Source of the DNA: Gonatopus flavifemur
Taxonomy: Eukaryota > Arthropoda > Insecta > Hymenoptera > Dryinidae
Assembly: GCA_018340375.1 (NCBI GenBank)
Contig: JAFFJZ010000014.1
Span: 3,472,001-3,536,000, forward strand
DNA: 64,000 nt
Direction: 5' to 3'
Shown: one piece after another, positions 34,788-45,848 of the stretch
How the letters are laid out: the number at the start of each line of letters is the position of its first letter
How positions within the stretch are numbered: position 1 is the first letter of the stretch
Translations under genes and position numbers: made by a program
Notes under the pieces: generated by a model
Database searches by the model: none
Seen by the model: the letters and a program-made list of their open reading frames with translations, nothing else
Told to the model about the DNA's origin: nothing

Positions 34788-36621
34788 CAGGGTGATTCAA
34801 AATTCCCGCACTCTTTTTTGGGAGTAGATTCCTGATGAAATTCTGAAACGATTTGTCCTCTCGCACAATGCTCTCCGACGCATAATTTCCGAGATATAAT
34901 TAATTAAACTTGACTAATTATGAGGTGGATCCATCGGTCATTCAGGAGCGTCATAACAGAACAAGACAGGAAGGTGCTTGCAGGGGGCGCTCATACGATC
35001 AGCTGATCGGTATAATTGATACGATTTACCAACATACAAAGTGGTAAATTTTCTATGTAGAACGATTGAATTCATCGACACTGTGGAAAAATTGATTATT
35101 GTCATGAATCCTTATCACGATATGCTGTAGGTGGAAGTTGTAATTTTAGTACTGATTTTTATTACGCAGACAAATGTAAAATAGTGTTATTTCGTAGGGA
35201 TAGGGATAGGGATAACTACTCGTTTTCAATCAGAATTTTCATGTAAATAAGAAAACATGAGAATTTTCATTCATCCGATACCCAATTTGAACGGTTTGAT
35301 TAGTAAGTTTAACACAAGAGATTGGATGCCGAATCCTGTATTCTGATTGGTCGAGAATCAATCTATGTTAGATCAATCCTCGGCCGGTTCAAATGATTCT
35401 TCTGAAGAATGTGTTTTCGACTTATCCCAACCACAACATTGAACAATGATGAATTTATTCGAATTCACCCTTTTTACATCATTCGATGATTATAAAGGGT
35501 TTATCGAACGTTAATAACTTACTTCAACTCGCAGAATCCATCAATTTTGACGAAAATACAAGGTGTGACATCGTATACGACCCAATCATTGCACTTGATT
35601 GACATTGTAATCACATACGGTTTGTTTAGCTTGAATCAACCATTCGTGATACGAATCAACCAATCAGGTGACAGCTCGAAACAGTTTCATTTAAAGCACA
35701 TATGACTTCAAAGGGCATATTGTTATTTCAAATGGAAAAAGAATTGTCTTTGAAGATTAACCAAATCCGTCCTTTTTAGGACGAATACATTTTCTAAACG
35801 TAGAAACGCGCTCGAACTTGCACACAATTTGAATTAGATTTTGGTTTAAACATGAATGATCTTGGGTGATCTCAAGTAATTAACGTTCGATAAACCCTTT
35901 ATAATCATCGAATGATGTAAAAAGGGTGAATTCGAATAAATTCATCATTGTTCGATGTTGTGATTGGGATAAGTCGAAAACACATTCTTCAGGAGAATCA
36001 TTTGAAACGGCCGAGGATTGATCTAACATACATTGATTCTCGACCTATCAGAATACAGGATTCGGCATCCAATCTCTTGTGTTAAACTTACTAATCAAAC
36101 CGTCCAAATTGGGTATCGGATGAATGAAAATTCTCATGTTTTCTTTTTTACATGAAAATTCTGATTGAAAACGAGTAGTTATACTTTTTTCTCCCACTTG
36201 AATCCCTATCCCTACGAAATAACACTATTTTACATTTGTCTGCGTAATAAAAATCATTACTGAAATTGCAACTTTCACCTACAGCATTTCGTGATAAGAA
36301 TTCATGACAATAATCAATTTTTCCACAGTGTCGACGAATTCAATCGTTCTACATAGAAAATTTACCAATTTGTATGTTGGTAAATCGTATCGATTATACC
36401 GATCAGCTGATCGTATGAGCGCCCCCTGCAAGCACCTTCCTCTTTTGTTCTGTTATGACGCTCCTGAATGACCAATGGATCCACCTCATAATTAGTCAAG
36501 TTTAATTAATTAAATCTCGGAAATTATGCGTCGGAGAGCATTGTGCAAAAGGACAAATCGTTTTAGAATTTCATCAGGAATCTACTCCCAAAAAAGAGTG
36601 CGGGAATTTTGAATCACCCTG
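34788..36621. mobile_element. 1.83-kb palindromic element, TA duplication
   Basis: The ends are CAGGGTGATTCAAAATTCCC and its complement, flanked by TA at 34786-34787 and 36622-36623. The arms run to about 35514 and from about 35880, roughly 720-740 bp each, around a 365-bp loop. The arms differ by scattered changes and a local difference where the left arm has TAGGGA three times (about 35195-35213). The CAGGGTG end with TA is Tc1/mariner-like. There is no transposase, so it is non-autonomous. Confidence 0.92.
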
Positions 36622-36761
36622 TAAAACAAAATTCATCATGATCGATTTCAATCAAGACAAAATATACACGTCCACAAAACTGAGTATTTTTATCAGGAAT
36701 GCGGATTTCAAAAGATCTCCTTTTACATGTATCACCTACTTGGTTGAATTGAATCCAATCG

Positions 36762-36901
36762 CCCTATTGGAGATTTCGGGAGTGTGCGGGAAGGGACCGG
36801 GACAAAAATCGCCACGAAACGGAAAAAAAGCCATTTCTTTTCGTTTTGTGGCGGTTTTTGTCCCGTTTTCTTTCCGAATCGTTCCGATATTTTCAATAGG
36901 G
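36762..36901. mobile_element. 140-bp hairpin element
   Basis: CCCTATTGGAGATTTCGGGA at 36762 mirrors TCCGATATTTTCAATAGGG at 36901. The arms of about 68 bp also pair at GGGACAAAAATCGCCACRAAACG. Overlapping open frames on both strands (61-114 codons) are a by-product of the palindrome. Confidence 0.75.
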
Positions 36902-36982
36902 TGGATAATAGGAGGCGGAAACATGCGCGGTCCACTCCATAAATCTAAATTTGGGAGAAGTATTCAGAATCAGTGGATTTGA

Positions 36983-37372
36983 GGCCCATGGAGCTTTAAA
37001 AAAACAGGCGAAACTTTGCTACGTACTTTTCGAACAACTAAGCGATAAATAAAAATTTTCAATATGCAGTAATGGAGAAAATTGCCAGGATTATTAGACT
37101 TTGAATCATAGACATAGATTATTAGACATTGAATCTGTAAAATATTCCTGAAAATTATGCAAATAATTATAAACATAATAACCTATAAATGTCAACAATT
37201 TTCATAACTTGGTTTCTTTCATGATTAGATATTATTTTGGGCTTTCAATTTGTATTTAGAGCCGAATCTTAGTTTTTTACTATAACATTGCATATCAAAA
37301 ATTTTCATCAATTCCTTAATTTTAAGAAAGTATGTGCAAAATTTCATCCGTTCCTTTTGACGTTCCATGACC
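36983..37372. mobile_element. GGCCCATGGAG MITE, copy 2
   Basis: Same element as 19678-20051. The ends are GGCCCATGGAGCTTTAAAAA and GACGTTCCATGACC (degenerate). This copy holds a short internal duplication around 37095-37135 (GATTATTAGACTTTGAATC twice). Confidence 0.75.
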
Positions 37373-37639
37373 ATTAACTGACTAATAAGCCCTGAGTCTC
37401 CGATTGCTTGAATGAATGCGAGACTTGGCACTAATTCGCCGGTGAAGTCAAGTGATTACCTAGTACTTTTCATTGAATCGGATTTAAAGAACAAAAACCA
37501 CAATTTTAATCCATACTTTTCATTGCTGATCCCGTTCCTTTGAATGAATCAGGACGAACCTGATATAGGACCATGTTCAACTTCACATATTGACGTGGTA
37601 AAAATGTCATCATGATCACATAATGAGTACGAAATAGTA

Positions 37640-37860
37640 ATGCCGCCAGAAACGTCATGGTGAAAAACGAGACGAGACAATAAATCCCTTACCCGAGGAA
37701 TTTGCGAGACGAGAGTAATTTGACGAGAAAGAAAAATTCAGTTTGAAGGAGTTAACATGACATTATCCCAAAAAATGTCGAGATTCCGAAGCCAGACGAG
37801 ATTGGGCGTCGAAATATCGAGACGAGACGAGACGAGACAACGTACTAAAAAATCGATAGA
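37640..37860. repeat. GACGA-rich low-complexity tract
   Basis: GAGACGAGAC-type pentamer clusters at 37668-37700 and 37817-37843, with single units between. A decayed simple-sequence region. Confidence 0.7.
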
Positions 37861-37899
37861 AGATGAGAAAGAGCCTATTCTCATCTCGTGGCATCACTA

Positions 37900-38142
37900 C
37901 ACGGAGAAAAGTATACGGTAACGATTACTAGGAAGAATAGGAACTGGGTGACAGATATTTCAAAATTGTACTAAGTACCATTCGAAATCGGACTGAGTAC
38001 GATCAACTGTTTACGTTACTATGGAAACGATAGATTAACATGAGAATGATCACCAAATCGCAAGCCATCACTCAATTGCTATTCTGAAGCCGCGATGAGA
38101 ACTAGAACGAATGGTAATCAATCCCATACACTTTTCTCTGTG
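37900..38142. mobile_element. CACGGAGAAAAGTATACGG MITE, TA duplication
   Basis: 243 bp. The ends CACGGAGAAAAGTATACGG and the complement of CACAGAGAAAAGTGTATGG are flanked by TA (37898-37899, 38143-38144). Confidence 0.8.
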
Positions 38143-38380
38143 TAGTACGAAAGTTATCCGCATAATAATGGAATTCATTGAATTCTCAAACTCTGTTTCA
38201 AAGCTTAGGGTTTATGCATGAAATTTATATTATACAAGTAACATCTCGGGAAAGAAAAGAGCATAGGGAACCCTTGTAGAAATCATTCTAGGCGTATCTC
38301 TGGCGCGGAAGTGGGCCTTAGTACTGCCTAGAATGTCTCGCTTGCGCCTTGTTCGCGCCAGAGTAGGAGCGAGAATGCAC

Positions 38381-38530
38381 GGAGAAAATGAATGTGTTAA
38401 GAAGTCCCATAATTTATTGAGGATCAGCGCCAGTCTGTGACGGATAAAGTTATTTACTTGGATTGACTCCTAAAAGTACCATAATTAAATGTATTCCTAC
38501 AAGAAATTATGGTACTTTTTACGGTCAGGT
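38381..38530. mobile_element. Partial CACGGAGAAAA MITE
   Basis: GCACGGAGAAAATG at 38381 and later TAAAAGTACCATAATTA match the left half of the element at 20768-21305. The right end is missing or unrecognisable. Confidence 0.45.
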
Positions 38531-38969
38531 CTATCCAACTATCCAAAGGTCAGGGATATTCAGATGGTGTGAGGAACGATACAGATCGTGTGAAGAAGAA
38601 TACAGATCGCCATCATAGCCATCTATATCGGTAGCATAACGATACAGTATCGCTACTACAGCTGTCTTTTCTAACCATACTTTAGATCGTTACAATAACC
38701 ATATATTATCAAATTCCGATGTAATTCATATGATTTTGTAATGAGATTCCAGTACCAACAGGATACGTTCATTTTTTGAGATCTCTGGCCAACATATTGG
38801 AGGAAATGGATGAGAAATCATCAACTGACGAGCGTGATTCTGAAGTAAATTTGTTTTTTCTTATGTTAGCGTTTTTGCATGAAATTTCAACGTATTATAG
38901 ATGCGGAAAAGTAGGCCGCAGAGTATAGAAATAACTCGTCCTTCAAAAGGGTTTGAATGTTGCTCAATG

Positions 38970-39371
38970 GGACTGGAGCATGGAAAAGTGAGGGAGGGAG
39001 GAGGTCAAATTTTGCGCAATTTTGTTTCTTCAAAAAGTACGTAATTAATACAAATTCCAAGTGAATAATAATAATAAATTACATACCTGGGATTGCGCAT
39101 TGCTGTAAACTTGGGAGGCCCCAATGATTTCTGAAGCCTAAACATTAAAATTGTGGAATTTGTTGACGTTTGGAGGTTAAAATTTTACAATTTTATTGTT
39201 TAGGCTTCAGAAATCATTGGTACCTTCCAAGTTTATAGCAATGCGCAATCCCAGGTATGTAATTTGTTATTATTATTCACTTTGAATTTTTATTGATTAC
39301 GTACTTTCTGAGAAAACAAAATTGCGCAAAATGTGACTTTCCCCCTCCCTCAATTTTTCATGTTCCAGTCC
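38970..39371. mobile_element. GGACTGGAGCATG MITE, better copy
   Basis: The ends are GGACTGGAGCATGGAAAAGT and the complement of GGACTGGAACATGAAAAATT, followed inside by GAGGGAGGG. Length 402 bp. It is fully palindromic in plan, centred near 39170. The diverged copy at 26516-26895 aligns over its length. Confidence 0.85.
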
Positions 39372-39542
39372 TCTTAATTAAAATTAATCGTCGCATTTAC
39401 AAAGTTTGATACGATGGATCCAATATAGTGAATTTTTCTGCGTGAATGATTCAGGATGCAGAAAGAAAGTTCAAATAAAAATTTTAGCTCTCTTCAAAAC
39501 CAACTGATTATGTTATGATGAATTTTAGCCCTCCACAAACTA

Positions 39543-39796
39543 GGGATCCTCAAGTGAGGGATAAGACAAAGCCGTCATTAATGGGATAACCTCAAAATTA
39601 TAAACCTAATTTATGCATCATCTGCAGGTGAATGAAACTGAGTAATTAATTGAAAATATAATATAAATCCCACTTTTCCGTTATAATCTAGACGAATGAC
39701 TGATTTTTATTCATTGAATTGCGCGAAAACTAACCTCTATCCCATTAATGGCGGCAAGTGTGGAGCTCATTGTCTTATCCCTCACTTCAGGATCCC
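39543..39796. mobile_element. GGGATCCTCAAGTGAGGG MITE, TA duplication
   Basis: 254 bp. GGGATCCTCAAGTGAGGGAT and its complement lie at the ends, with TA at 39541-39542 and 39797-39798. It is inserted at the edge of the repeat 39799-40025. Confidence 0.85.
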
Positions 39797-39798
39797 TA

Positions 39799-40025
39799 CC
39801 ACAGACTATCTTAGGATTTGAAGACCCAAACAGTGTTCTGCTTTCAAATTTATTCTGAATTTGATGTAAATTTGGAAAGAATAGGAACATCGCCCCAGTA
39901 TTATTATTTCAAGAACTTTTTCCAAAACGTTGAAAAGATAGACCCAGAGATTTTTGAATGTTTTAAAAATTCATCATCCCTATGAAAAATTCACCGATCC
40001 CTTGAAGATCCAGATAGTCTGACTA
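39799..40025. repeat. Interspersed repeat, inverted partner of 23312-23555
   Basis: GATAGACCCAGAGATTTTTG, TTATTATTTCAAGAACTT and AGATCCAGATAGTCTGAC match the minus strand of 23312-23555. Confidence 0.6.
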
Positions 40026-40538
40026 AGCAGCAGAATTTGGGATAGCCTGTGGAGGGTTAATACTATACATCTCAATGTGATACAAGTAGTGGCACTTCAG
40101 CCAATTTTTTTCGCGGGAAATTACGCAAAAATATATGCATTGATTGATATTATCCGTGTGTATGGCACTGTGTGAACGTACCAATAAAAGTTGTACAGTC
40201 GGTGTAACAAGTTCGTTGAATTCTAAAGGAAATATCTTCACATAATATGCGTTATTGCTGTTATCTAAGAGTTTGTAATGTATCCAAATGATGGAAGGAA
40301 CATATATGAAGGTATACAGTCGAAGAAAAATATAAAAAATTGATCAACAACAACGTATTTGAAGATATTTCCGTCAGAACTGTAAGCGGACTGGTTACAC
40401 CGACTGTACATAACGATAATTTCAACAAACATACTCATTTTTCACAGACACATTCTTAGCATCCTTTGAAAATAGTGTGGAACATTTAGTATGCGAATCA
40501 ATATTCATATGCACTTAGAAAGTGTAGATGCACCCATA

Positions 40539-40703
40539 GGCGTATCCAGGAACGTGCAAGAGAGGGGATTTGCCCCCCCCCCCCTTGCAAAATGGGGGAA
40601 CATGTTTTTTAATTGCACTGAGGAATATGTAAATAAAAAGGTTTTGGAATATTTGAAACTGAACAGTTTACCCCTCCTCCTTAAGTTTTGAGCTGGATAC
40701 ACC
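40539..40703. mobile_element. GGCGTATCCAGG MITE, TA duplication
   Basis: The ends are GGCGTATCCAGG and CTGGATACACC, flanked by TA (40537-40538, 40704-40705). Contains a run of about 14 C at 40570-40584. Confidence 0.7.
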
Positions 40704-40705
40704 TA

Positions 40706-41660
40706 TGTATGCACCTCAACATACGCAATCACTCCAAGAATTTTGAAACTGAATAAGCATCAATAATGTACACATCATTTATTAACCTCCAAGTAATATT
40801 CCTTTTTTTCATTTTTAATCTTTTCACACAGTCACAAAAGTCAGGGGAAACGCCTCCACATACTTGCGAATCCATCTCTCCTGGTGTTGGAAAGGTAATA
40901 TTATTTCTTCTCATTTCCAAGAAAAATTGAAAACAATTCATACGAATATAATCTCTTCTTCTCTTGTCAGACCGAATTACTTCCAGATTCTGGGATATGG
41001 TTACCTCATATAGCAATATCATTGCTATAAATAATGAACTCTGCGATTTTTCAAAGAGGCACTTTTCTGCGTGCACCAGAATCACGGCATCATATTGGAC
41101 CACACTGAGCGCATTGGCTATTTTCAATTATGTCTATTCTTGATCGCACTTTCTCTCTCTGTGTCAGTTCCTCACATACTCTCGTTAGCTACGGAAAAAA
41201 AGAAAAAATGACCAGAAAATTATAGACTGGACATAATGAATGCGAATACAGAATATTTTTCCAGTATATGTTAATGAACATACGAAAGAAGACTATCGGT
41301 TGTCATACAGTGAATTTCAACGTACCGTTACCCAAATGTGTCACACATTAAGATATACAAAGAAAGAGGGGAATAAAAAGGCTTCAAAAGCGGAGATGGA
41401 AGGGAATGAATCAGAAGTTGATCACAATGATGAATCAGAAACGAATGACGCGGAACTGAATGGTCCAAATGATGATGGGACAAGTGACAAAAATCATGAA
41501 ACGACAAGAGTTGAATTACCTGAACAACCAAAGCATACAGAATATACAGAACGTGAGGTGAGCACACATTCGTTCAAACATAAGATTTTATATTCTCTTT
41601 ACGAGCACCGAAGAATTCCCAATTGTCGAATGAAAAATGGATTTCCCATACCTGTGCATG
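40706..41660 (+). other. No assigned gene; possible exon at 41240-41560
   Basis: An open frame at 41240-41674 contains a hydrophilic stretch (KEGNKKASKAEMEG, then Asp/Asn/Glu-rich, then EQPKHTEYTERE) that ends at a fair donor (CGTGAG|GTGAGC, about 41560). No domain is recognised. Chance coding in a purine-rich tract is as likely. An opposite-strand frame at 40729-41127 is also unassigned. Confidence 0.2.
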
Positions 41661-41892
41661 CACGAAAAAAATGAACTGTCAATTTTACCGGAGCTCCGGT
41701 TACTATATGAACAGCGAGAAATATCTGTCACTTCAACTGGATTTCTAGTTGAATTGATCAAGCCTCCAGTGAACTTAACAAGAACTCCGGTAAGCTTGAT
41801 TACTAAGGATTCCGGTAAAGGTGACAGATTTTTCTTCCTGTCCATATAGTAAGCCAAGCTCTGGTAGAATTAACAGTTCATTTCTATCCGTG
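41661..41892. mobile_element. Hairpin element around ATGAACTGT
   Basis: ATGAACTGTCAATTTTACCG at 41671 mirrors CGGTAGAATTAACAGTTCAT-like sequence at 41862-41881. The arms are about 65 bp and include ATAT.TGTCAC. The outer ends are approximate (CACGAAAAAA and TTCTATCCGTG). Confidence 0.65.
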
Positions 41893-41939
41893 TCAATTCC
41901 CCCATAAAATATCCTAACCAGAATGGCATTGCCTGCACT

Positions 41940-42464
41940 CCCAGATAGCACAGAAGTTCGTGAACCAATCAAAAAGAACTCTTGAATTGACGTCCAATTG
42001 AATACTTTTTCCGAATGCTCTAAGACTTCTTTAAGAATAAATTGAGTTCTCAAATAATTCTGTAAGAGTTCTCCAGAGAGTTCATCAAGAATTTCGTAAG
42101 ACTGTCAAAAGAACACTTCAAGCACACTTGATGACGTCGTTAATGTCCCAATGTTCGAATTCATGTGGTCTTCTATTTCTGATTCAATAGAACTCTTGAA
42201 GAATTCAGACATGAGTATTCAAATAATTTTGCATAATTCAAATATAACTGAATTATTTTTCAATCGTTCCAAAGGAATTCATCATATATTTTGGAATAGA
42301 AAATTCTAAAATTTCAAGTACACAAATACATTTTATTATCTCCTCATAACCACATTTTTGTATGTGATTCAATAGTTTGCATCGAAATGTGTTTGGTGGC
42401 CCTTTGGCAAATTCAGAGTCGATTCGTTCAGAGAATTTGTGTAGAAGTTTTTGTGCTATCTGGG
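41940..42464. mobile_element. CCCAGATAGCACAGAAG MITE
   Basis: 525 bp between CCCAGATAGCACAGAAGTTC and GAAGTTTTTGTGCTATCTGGG (19-20 bases shown). It has the same terminal family as 29420-29694 but a longer, mostly different interior. Confidence 0.75.
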
Positions 42465-42511
42465 CTGGATCAGGACCTGGCCGACATCAGGCCCTCAGGA
42501 CCGGTTTATCA

Positions 42512-42770
42512 ACACTATAAAAAATTTTTATGGGAAATTTCACATACATGTATGTGAAGTAATAAACACATACATGTATAGGAATTTTCCTATAAATATG
42601 CGGGAAATTCCTATAAATTCGCAGTAAAAGTCACATAAAAACAGTAATTTTCATATATTTTTATGTGAAAATTCTTATACATGTATGGGAATTCACGTTG
42701 CCCATACAAATATGGGAAATTTCCGTTACATATGTGTGGGAAAATTCCAAATATTTTTCACAGTTAATAT
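42512..42770. repeat. Decayed inverted-repeat element rich in CATACATGTATG
   Basis: Contains several TATGGGAAATTTC/GAAATTTCCC and ACATACATGTAT words in both orientations. Possible ends are CACTATAAAAAATTTTTATG and a degenerate complement near 42770. Confidence 0.4.
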
Positions 42771-42789
42771 TGGCAGTACTGTATTTCTA

Positions 42790-42838
42790 CACTTAGAGAA
42801 AAAAAATCTTCAGCCAAGAAAATATTTTTCTCTCAGTG
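42790..42838. mobile_element. 49-bp minimal TA-flanked hairpin
   Basis: CACTTAGAGAAAAA and TTTTTCTCTCAGTG ends with TA on both sides (42788-42789, 42839-42840). It looks like an internally deleted member of the CAC-GAGAAAA family. Confidence 0.65.
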
Positions 42839-42909
42839 TACGCATTCAGTACTAAGCCCGTAAGTGATAGCCATGCATTGGGGACCCGATACTACCAGTG
42901 TTTTTGAAG

Positions 42910-43112
42910 TGGGAATCGTTTATAGAACCGAAACGAAAATTGAAATCTACAAAATTTGATCATCTGATCCGAATCATCGGCTTTTATCTTCTCGAATTAA
43001 CTCTTTGGGACTGGGTGTATTGTCTGAAGAATGTACTGTAAGATTGAAAGCCTTGACAGCTGAATATTCCATTATTCGATAACCAATTCAGTTCGATGAA
43101 CGATCCAAACTT
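42910..43112. repeat. Interspersed repeat, partner of 5160-5375
   Basis: Same-orientation match to 5160-5375 with many substitutions, without that copy's TTA expansion. Confidence 0.6.
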
Positions 43113-43289
43113 CAGGAACATATACTGGCACTGCAGTACGCCTGTTGTCAAGATTGACATAATTCGAATTTTTCTGATTGAGATATAACAATAAATACCG
43201 GGTGTTTCAGAATTCGCTAAAAAACCTCCACAGGCGTTCTTCCGCAGTGGGAATGCAATAATTTCCCGGGTGGAAAAATTTCTTTCGAG

Positions 43290-43600
43290 ATACGTGTATT
43301 TTTAGATTATTTTTCACATCCAAATTATTCAAAAGCATTGTGTCTTACATACTTGAGTTTGGCACCATCCACCAAGTTAGGAAAAGGCGGATTTCTGGGA
43401 AAAAAATCAAATTATCCTGCCATTCTTTGTTTCGGAGCTATGATGATTGAAATTTGTTGGATCAAGGGCATTCTGAAGCCCCGAGGAATCCCAAATCTCT
43501 TCCCCCACTTTCTTTCGGAAACGGCTGAATAAAACGAAAAATAATGAGTTGGTACATCTTCTTCATGATTCAAAGAAGATGCATCAACTCATAATTGTTC
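43290..43600 (+). repeat. Interspersed repeat with terminal hairpin
   Basis: Matches 23950-24460. It includes the same terminal hairpin (AATAATGAGTTGGTACATCTT / AAGATGCATCAACTCATAAT, shown in part) around CTTCATGATTCAAAG. The Gypsy left LTR starts 100 bp downstream. Confidence 0.6.
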
Positions 43601-43699
43601 AAGATCCTAATACGTATTTTGAATTTCTGGGTGCACTCTAGTAAAAATGAAGTAGCAGAAATTATGGCCGAATGTACACAGAGTCATTTTGTGCTCTTT

Positions 43700-44344
43700 T
43701 GTAACGGGGCTACATGAGAATGAGAGTGGGAATGAGAGTGATAGAGAATGTGTGAAAAAGAGAGAAATAGGGATGAGTAGGGAGGTCCAAAGAGGGGCAT
43801 AGATAAGAAGCCAAATCGCTGATGAGCAGTCGTCGAAGCGATCTCCTAAGGGAAGCACAAGTTGATCAACTTATAAATATACATACATGTACTTATACAA
43901 GTAAACGGAAAGAGTAGTATGTAGTATTGAGCGAGATTCACACTTGGCGAATATTGATCCTCATCTGAAAGGAATCTAAGAAGGACGACAAGACCACGAA
44001 AATTGAGGATACTAAAACGATTCACAGGAGATCGAGAGCCCAATAAAGGACCTCTAAATCAAAGAAATCATCCCAACGAAAGATTCTCTATGAGTGTATT
44101 GGGTATGTGAGAAAAATTATTAATAATGCATAGCTAAATGAGTCCGGCTTGTGGACGTCTTCTTGAATCCAACTAATATTGTAAAATTTCATTCTAATCT
44201 GATTATAAAATATAATCCGACATTTATATATATCAAACTCATTTTAATCTAAATTGAAAAATATACCTTCTCAAATTTCATTTTATGTGGCATATAGTAT
44301 CTATTTTGTGATAGTTTCTCGATATTGCAAAGGGAAACATCACA
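43700..44344 (+). repeat. 5' LTR
   Basis: 645 bp, starts TGTAACGGGGCTACATGAG and ends AAACATCACA (TG...CA). Same length as the 3' LTR. A TATA box cannot be assigned with confidence. Confidence 0.95.
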
Positions 44345-44346
44345 AA

Positions 44347-44358
44347 TGGCGCCCGAAC
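44347..44358 (+). promoter_or_regulatory. tRNA primer-binding site
   Basis: TGGCGCCCGAAC lies 2 nt after the 5' LTR. It equals the first 12 nt of the well-known lysine tRNA primer-binding site. Pairing beyond 12 nt is not conserved (TAAAAAA follows). Confidence 0.85.
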
Positions 44359-44757
44359 TAAAAAAACCAATTAAAGAAATATATATATATTACATAGAGA
44401 TTAATTAATATTTTAATTGAATTTTCTTTATATTCTATTTTATTTCTTTTGTGAAAATAAATGAGAGATATAACGGATATGTAATAAGGGTATTTGAAGT
44501 AATAATTCAAAAGGTATAAGAAAATTGCGTTGAAATTATTCGAAAATATGGTAACAAGACATGAATAACTGAGGTATAATATAACGAGAATTTTCGAGAA
44601 CATTTATCAAAGTTATCAATATGCTTATAATATTTCTATAGAAGACATTTGAATGACGAACTATAAAGCCCTTTGTATACGGGTGATAGTAGGCCTGTTG
44701 TATGTACACATACTAATACACTTTTGTTTGTCTTTTTCAATATCATATAACACACAT

Positions 44758-45840
44758 ATGAGTGTTCAGCATTCGCCAATAAAGACAAGGAGACAAACTA
44801 GAATAGAGAAGGAATTTATCGAAGCCTCTAGAAATTTGAACTTGAATATAACCAAACCAACAAGGATGGAAGAGGAGGTTGAACGACTGAGAAACGAATT
44901 ACAAAGGAAAAATGAGGAAGTGCAAAATTTGAGAACAGAACGCGATAGACTTCTCCAAGAAAATGGAGATGGGAATCAAGTCGAACAACATCGAAATCGA
45001 CTACATCAGAATGTGGTGAGTGACAGATTCTTGGAGGGAGTAATACGTTTTCAAAATACAAACCAAGAGATAAAATTACCAAAATTTTCAAATGTAGAAA
45101 ATAAACACCCAAAAGAATTTTTACAAGAAATCGAAAGGTATTTTATTAATAAAAATATTCAAGAAGAACAAAAATTAGTATATGTAGAAAGTGCGCTAGA
45201 GGAACATGCAAAAACATGGTTTGAGACTTTTAGAAGTCGATTTAATTCATTTGAAACTTTCAAATCAGAATTTTTAAAGAAATATTTTTCGATACCAATC
45301 CAAGTGAAATTGAAAACCCAGTGGATGGCTCGCAAATATGAATGGCGAGAAGGTTCCATGCACAATTATTTTTTGAAGCAATTGAAAATGGCAAATTATT
45401 TTTCACCTACATTGAGTGCATATGAAATTAATTATCACATTGTTGAACAGTCGCCTTTTAAAGTATTAGAAGCTTTGATTACAGTCGATTTTTCAGACAC
45501 TGATAAAGTCCTAGAAGCAATTTCGTTGCAAGATAACATCTACACATTAAAAAATAATGATAGAAATTTCAATAATCAGAAACAGCGAATGCCCATGAAT
45601 ATAAATAGAGTGAGAATAAATCAACGGAATATAGGATATAATTATAATCAAAATAGACCACAACGATTCAATCAGCATTTCCAAAATTATGATAGGACAT
45701 ATTATAGGGAAAATAACCCAAATTATCATAATGATAGGGGAGCACGATCAAACTTTAGGATGCCAGATATCAGATTTCCTCCACCAAATGTTCGTCCTGG
45801 TACTCAACAAAACTATAATCAAATGCAAAATTTAAACTAA
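44758..45840 (+). CDS. Gypsy gag protein
   Basis: Structural protein that packages element RNA in cytoplasmic particles. The frame is open from 44653, but I choose the ATG at 44758 (MSVQHSPIKTRRQTRIEK), giving 360 residues. The upstream codons encode a hydrophobic run unlike gag. A coiled coil (about residues 40-75: EEEVERLRNEL.RKNEEVQNLRTERDRL) precedes the capsid-like region (IKLPKFSNVENKHPKEFL..IERYF, AKTWFE, FLKKYF, WREGSMHNYFLKQLKMA). The C-terminal 90 residues are Asn/Arg/Gln-rich. I see no CCHC zinc knuckle, so RNA binding probably uses this basic tail. No stop or frameshift. It overlaps the slippery site at 45828. Confidence 0.9.
   Translation: MSVQHSPIKTRRQTRIEKEFIEASRNLNLNITKPTRMEEEVERLRNELQRKNEEVQNLRTERDRLLQENGDGNQVEQHRNRLHQNVVSDRFLEGVIRFQNTNQEIKLPKFSNVENKHPKEFLQEIERYFINKNIQEEQKLVYVESALEEHAKTWFETFRSRFNSFETFKSEFLKKYFSIPIQVKLKTQWMARKYEWREGSMHNYFLKQLKMANYFSPTLSAYEINYHIVEQSPFKVLEALITVDFSDTDKVLEAISLQDNIYTLKNNDRNFNNQKQRMPMNINRVRINQRNIGYNYNQNRPQRFNQHFQNYDRTYYRENNPNYHNDRGARSNFRMPDIRFPPPNVRPGTQQNYNQMQNLN
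45828..45834 (+). promoter_or_regulatory. Candidate -1 ribosomal frameshift site A AAT TTA
   Basis: In the gag frame the codons CAA AAT TTA AAC TAA end the gene. The heptamer A AAT TTA fits the X XXY YYZ rule. A -1 slip moves into the frame that encodes the protease, which is open from 45831. It is placed two codons before the gag stop, as expected for gag-pol fusion. A downstream stimulatory structure was not modelled. Confidence 0.7.
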
Positions 45841-45848
45841 GAACCAGT

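Noticed and set aside
36638..36982. 114-codon frame after the second palindrome
   Set aside because: Most of it lies on the 140-bp hairpin, with similar frames on the opposite strand.
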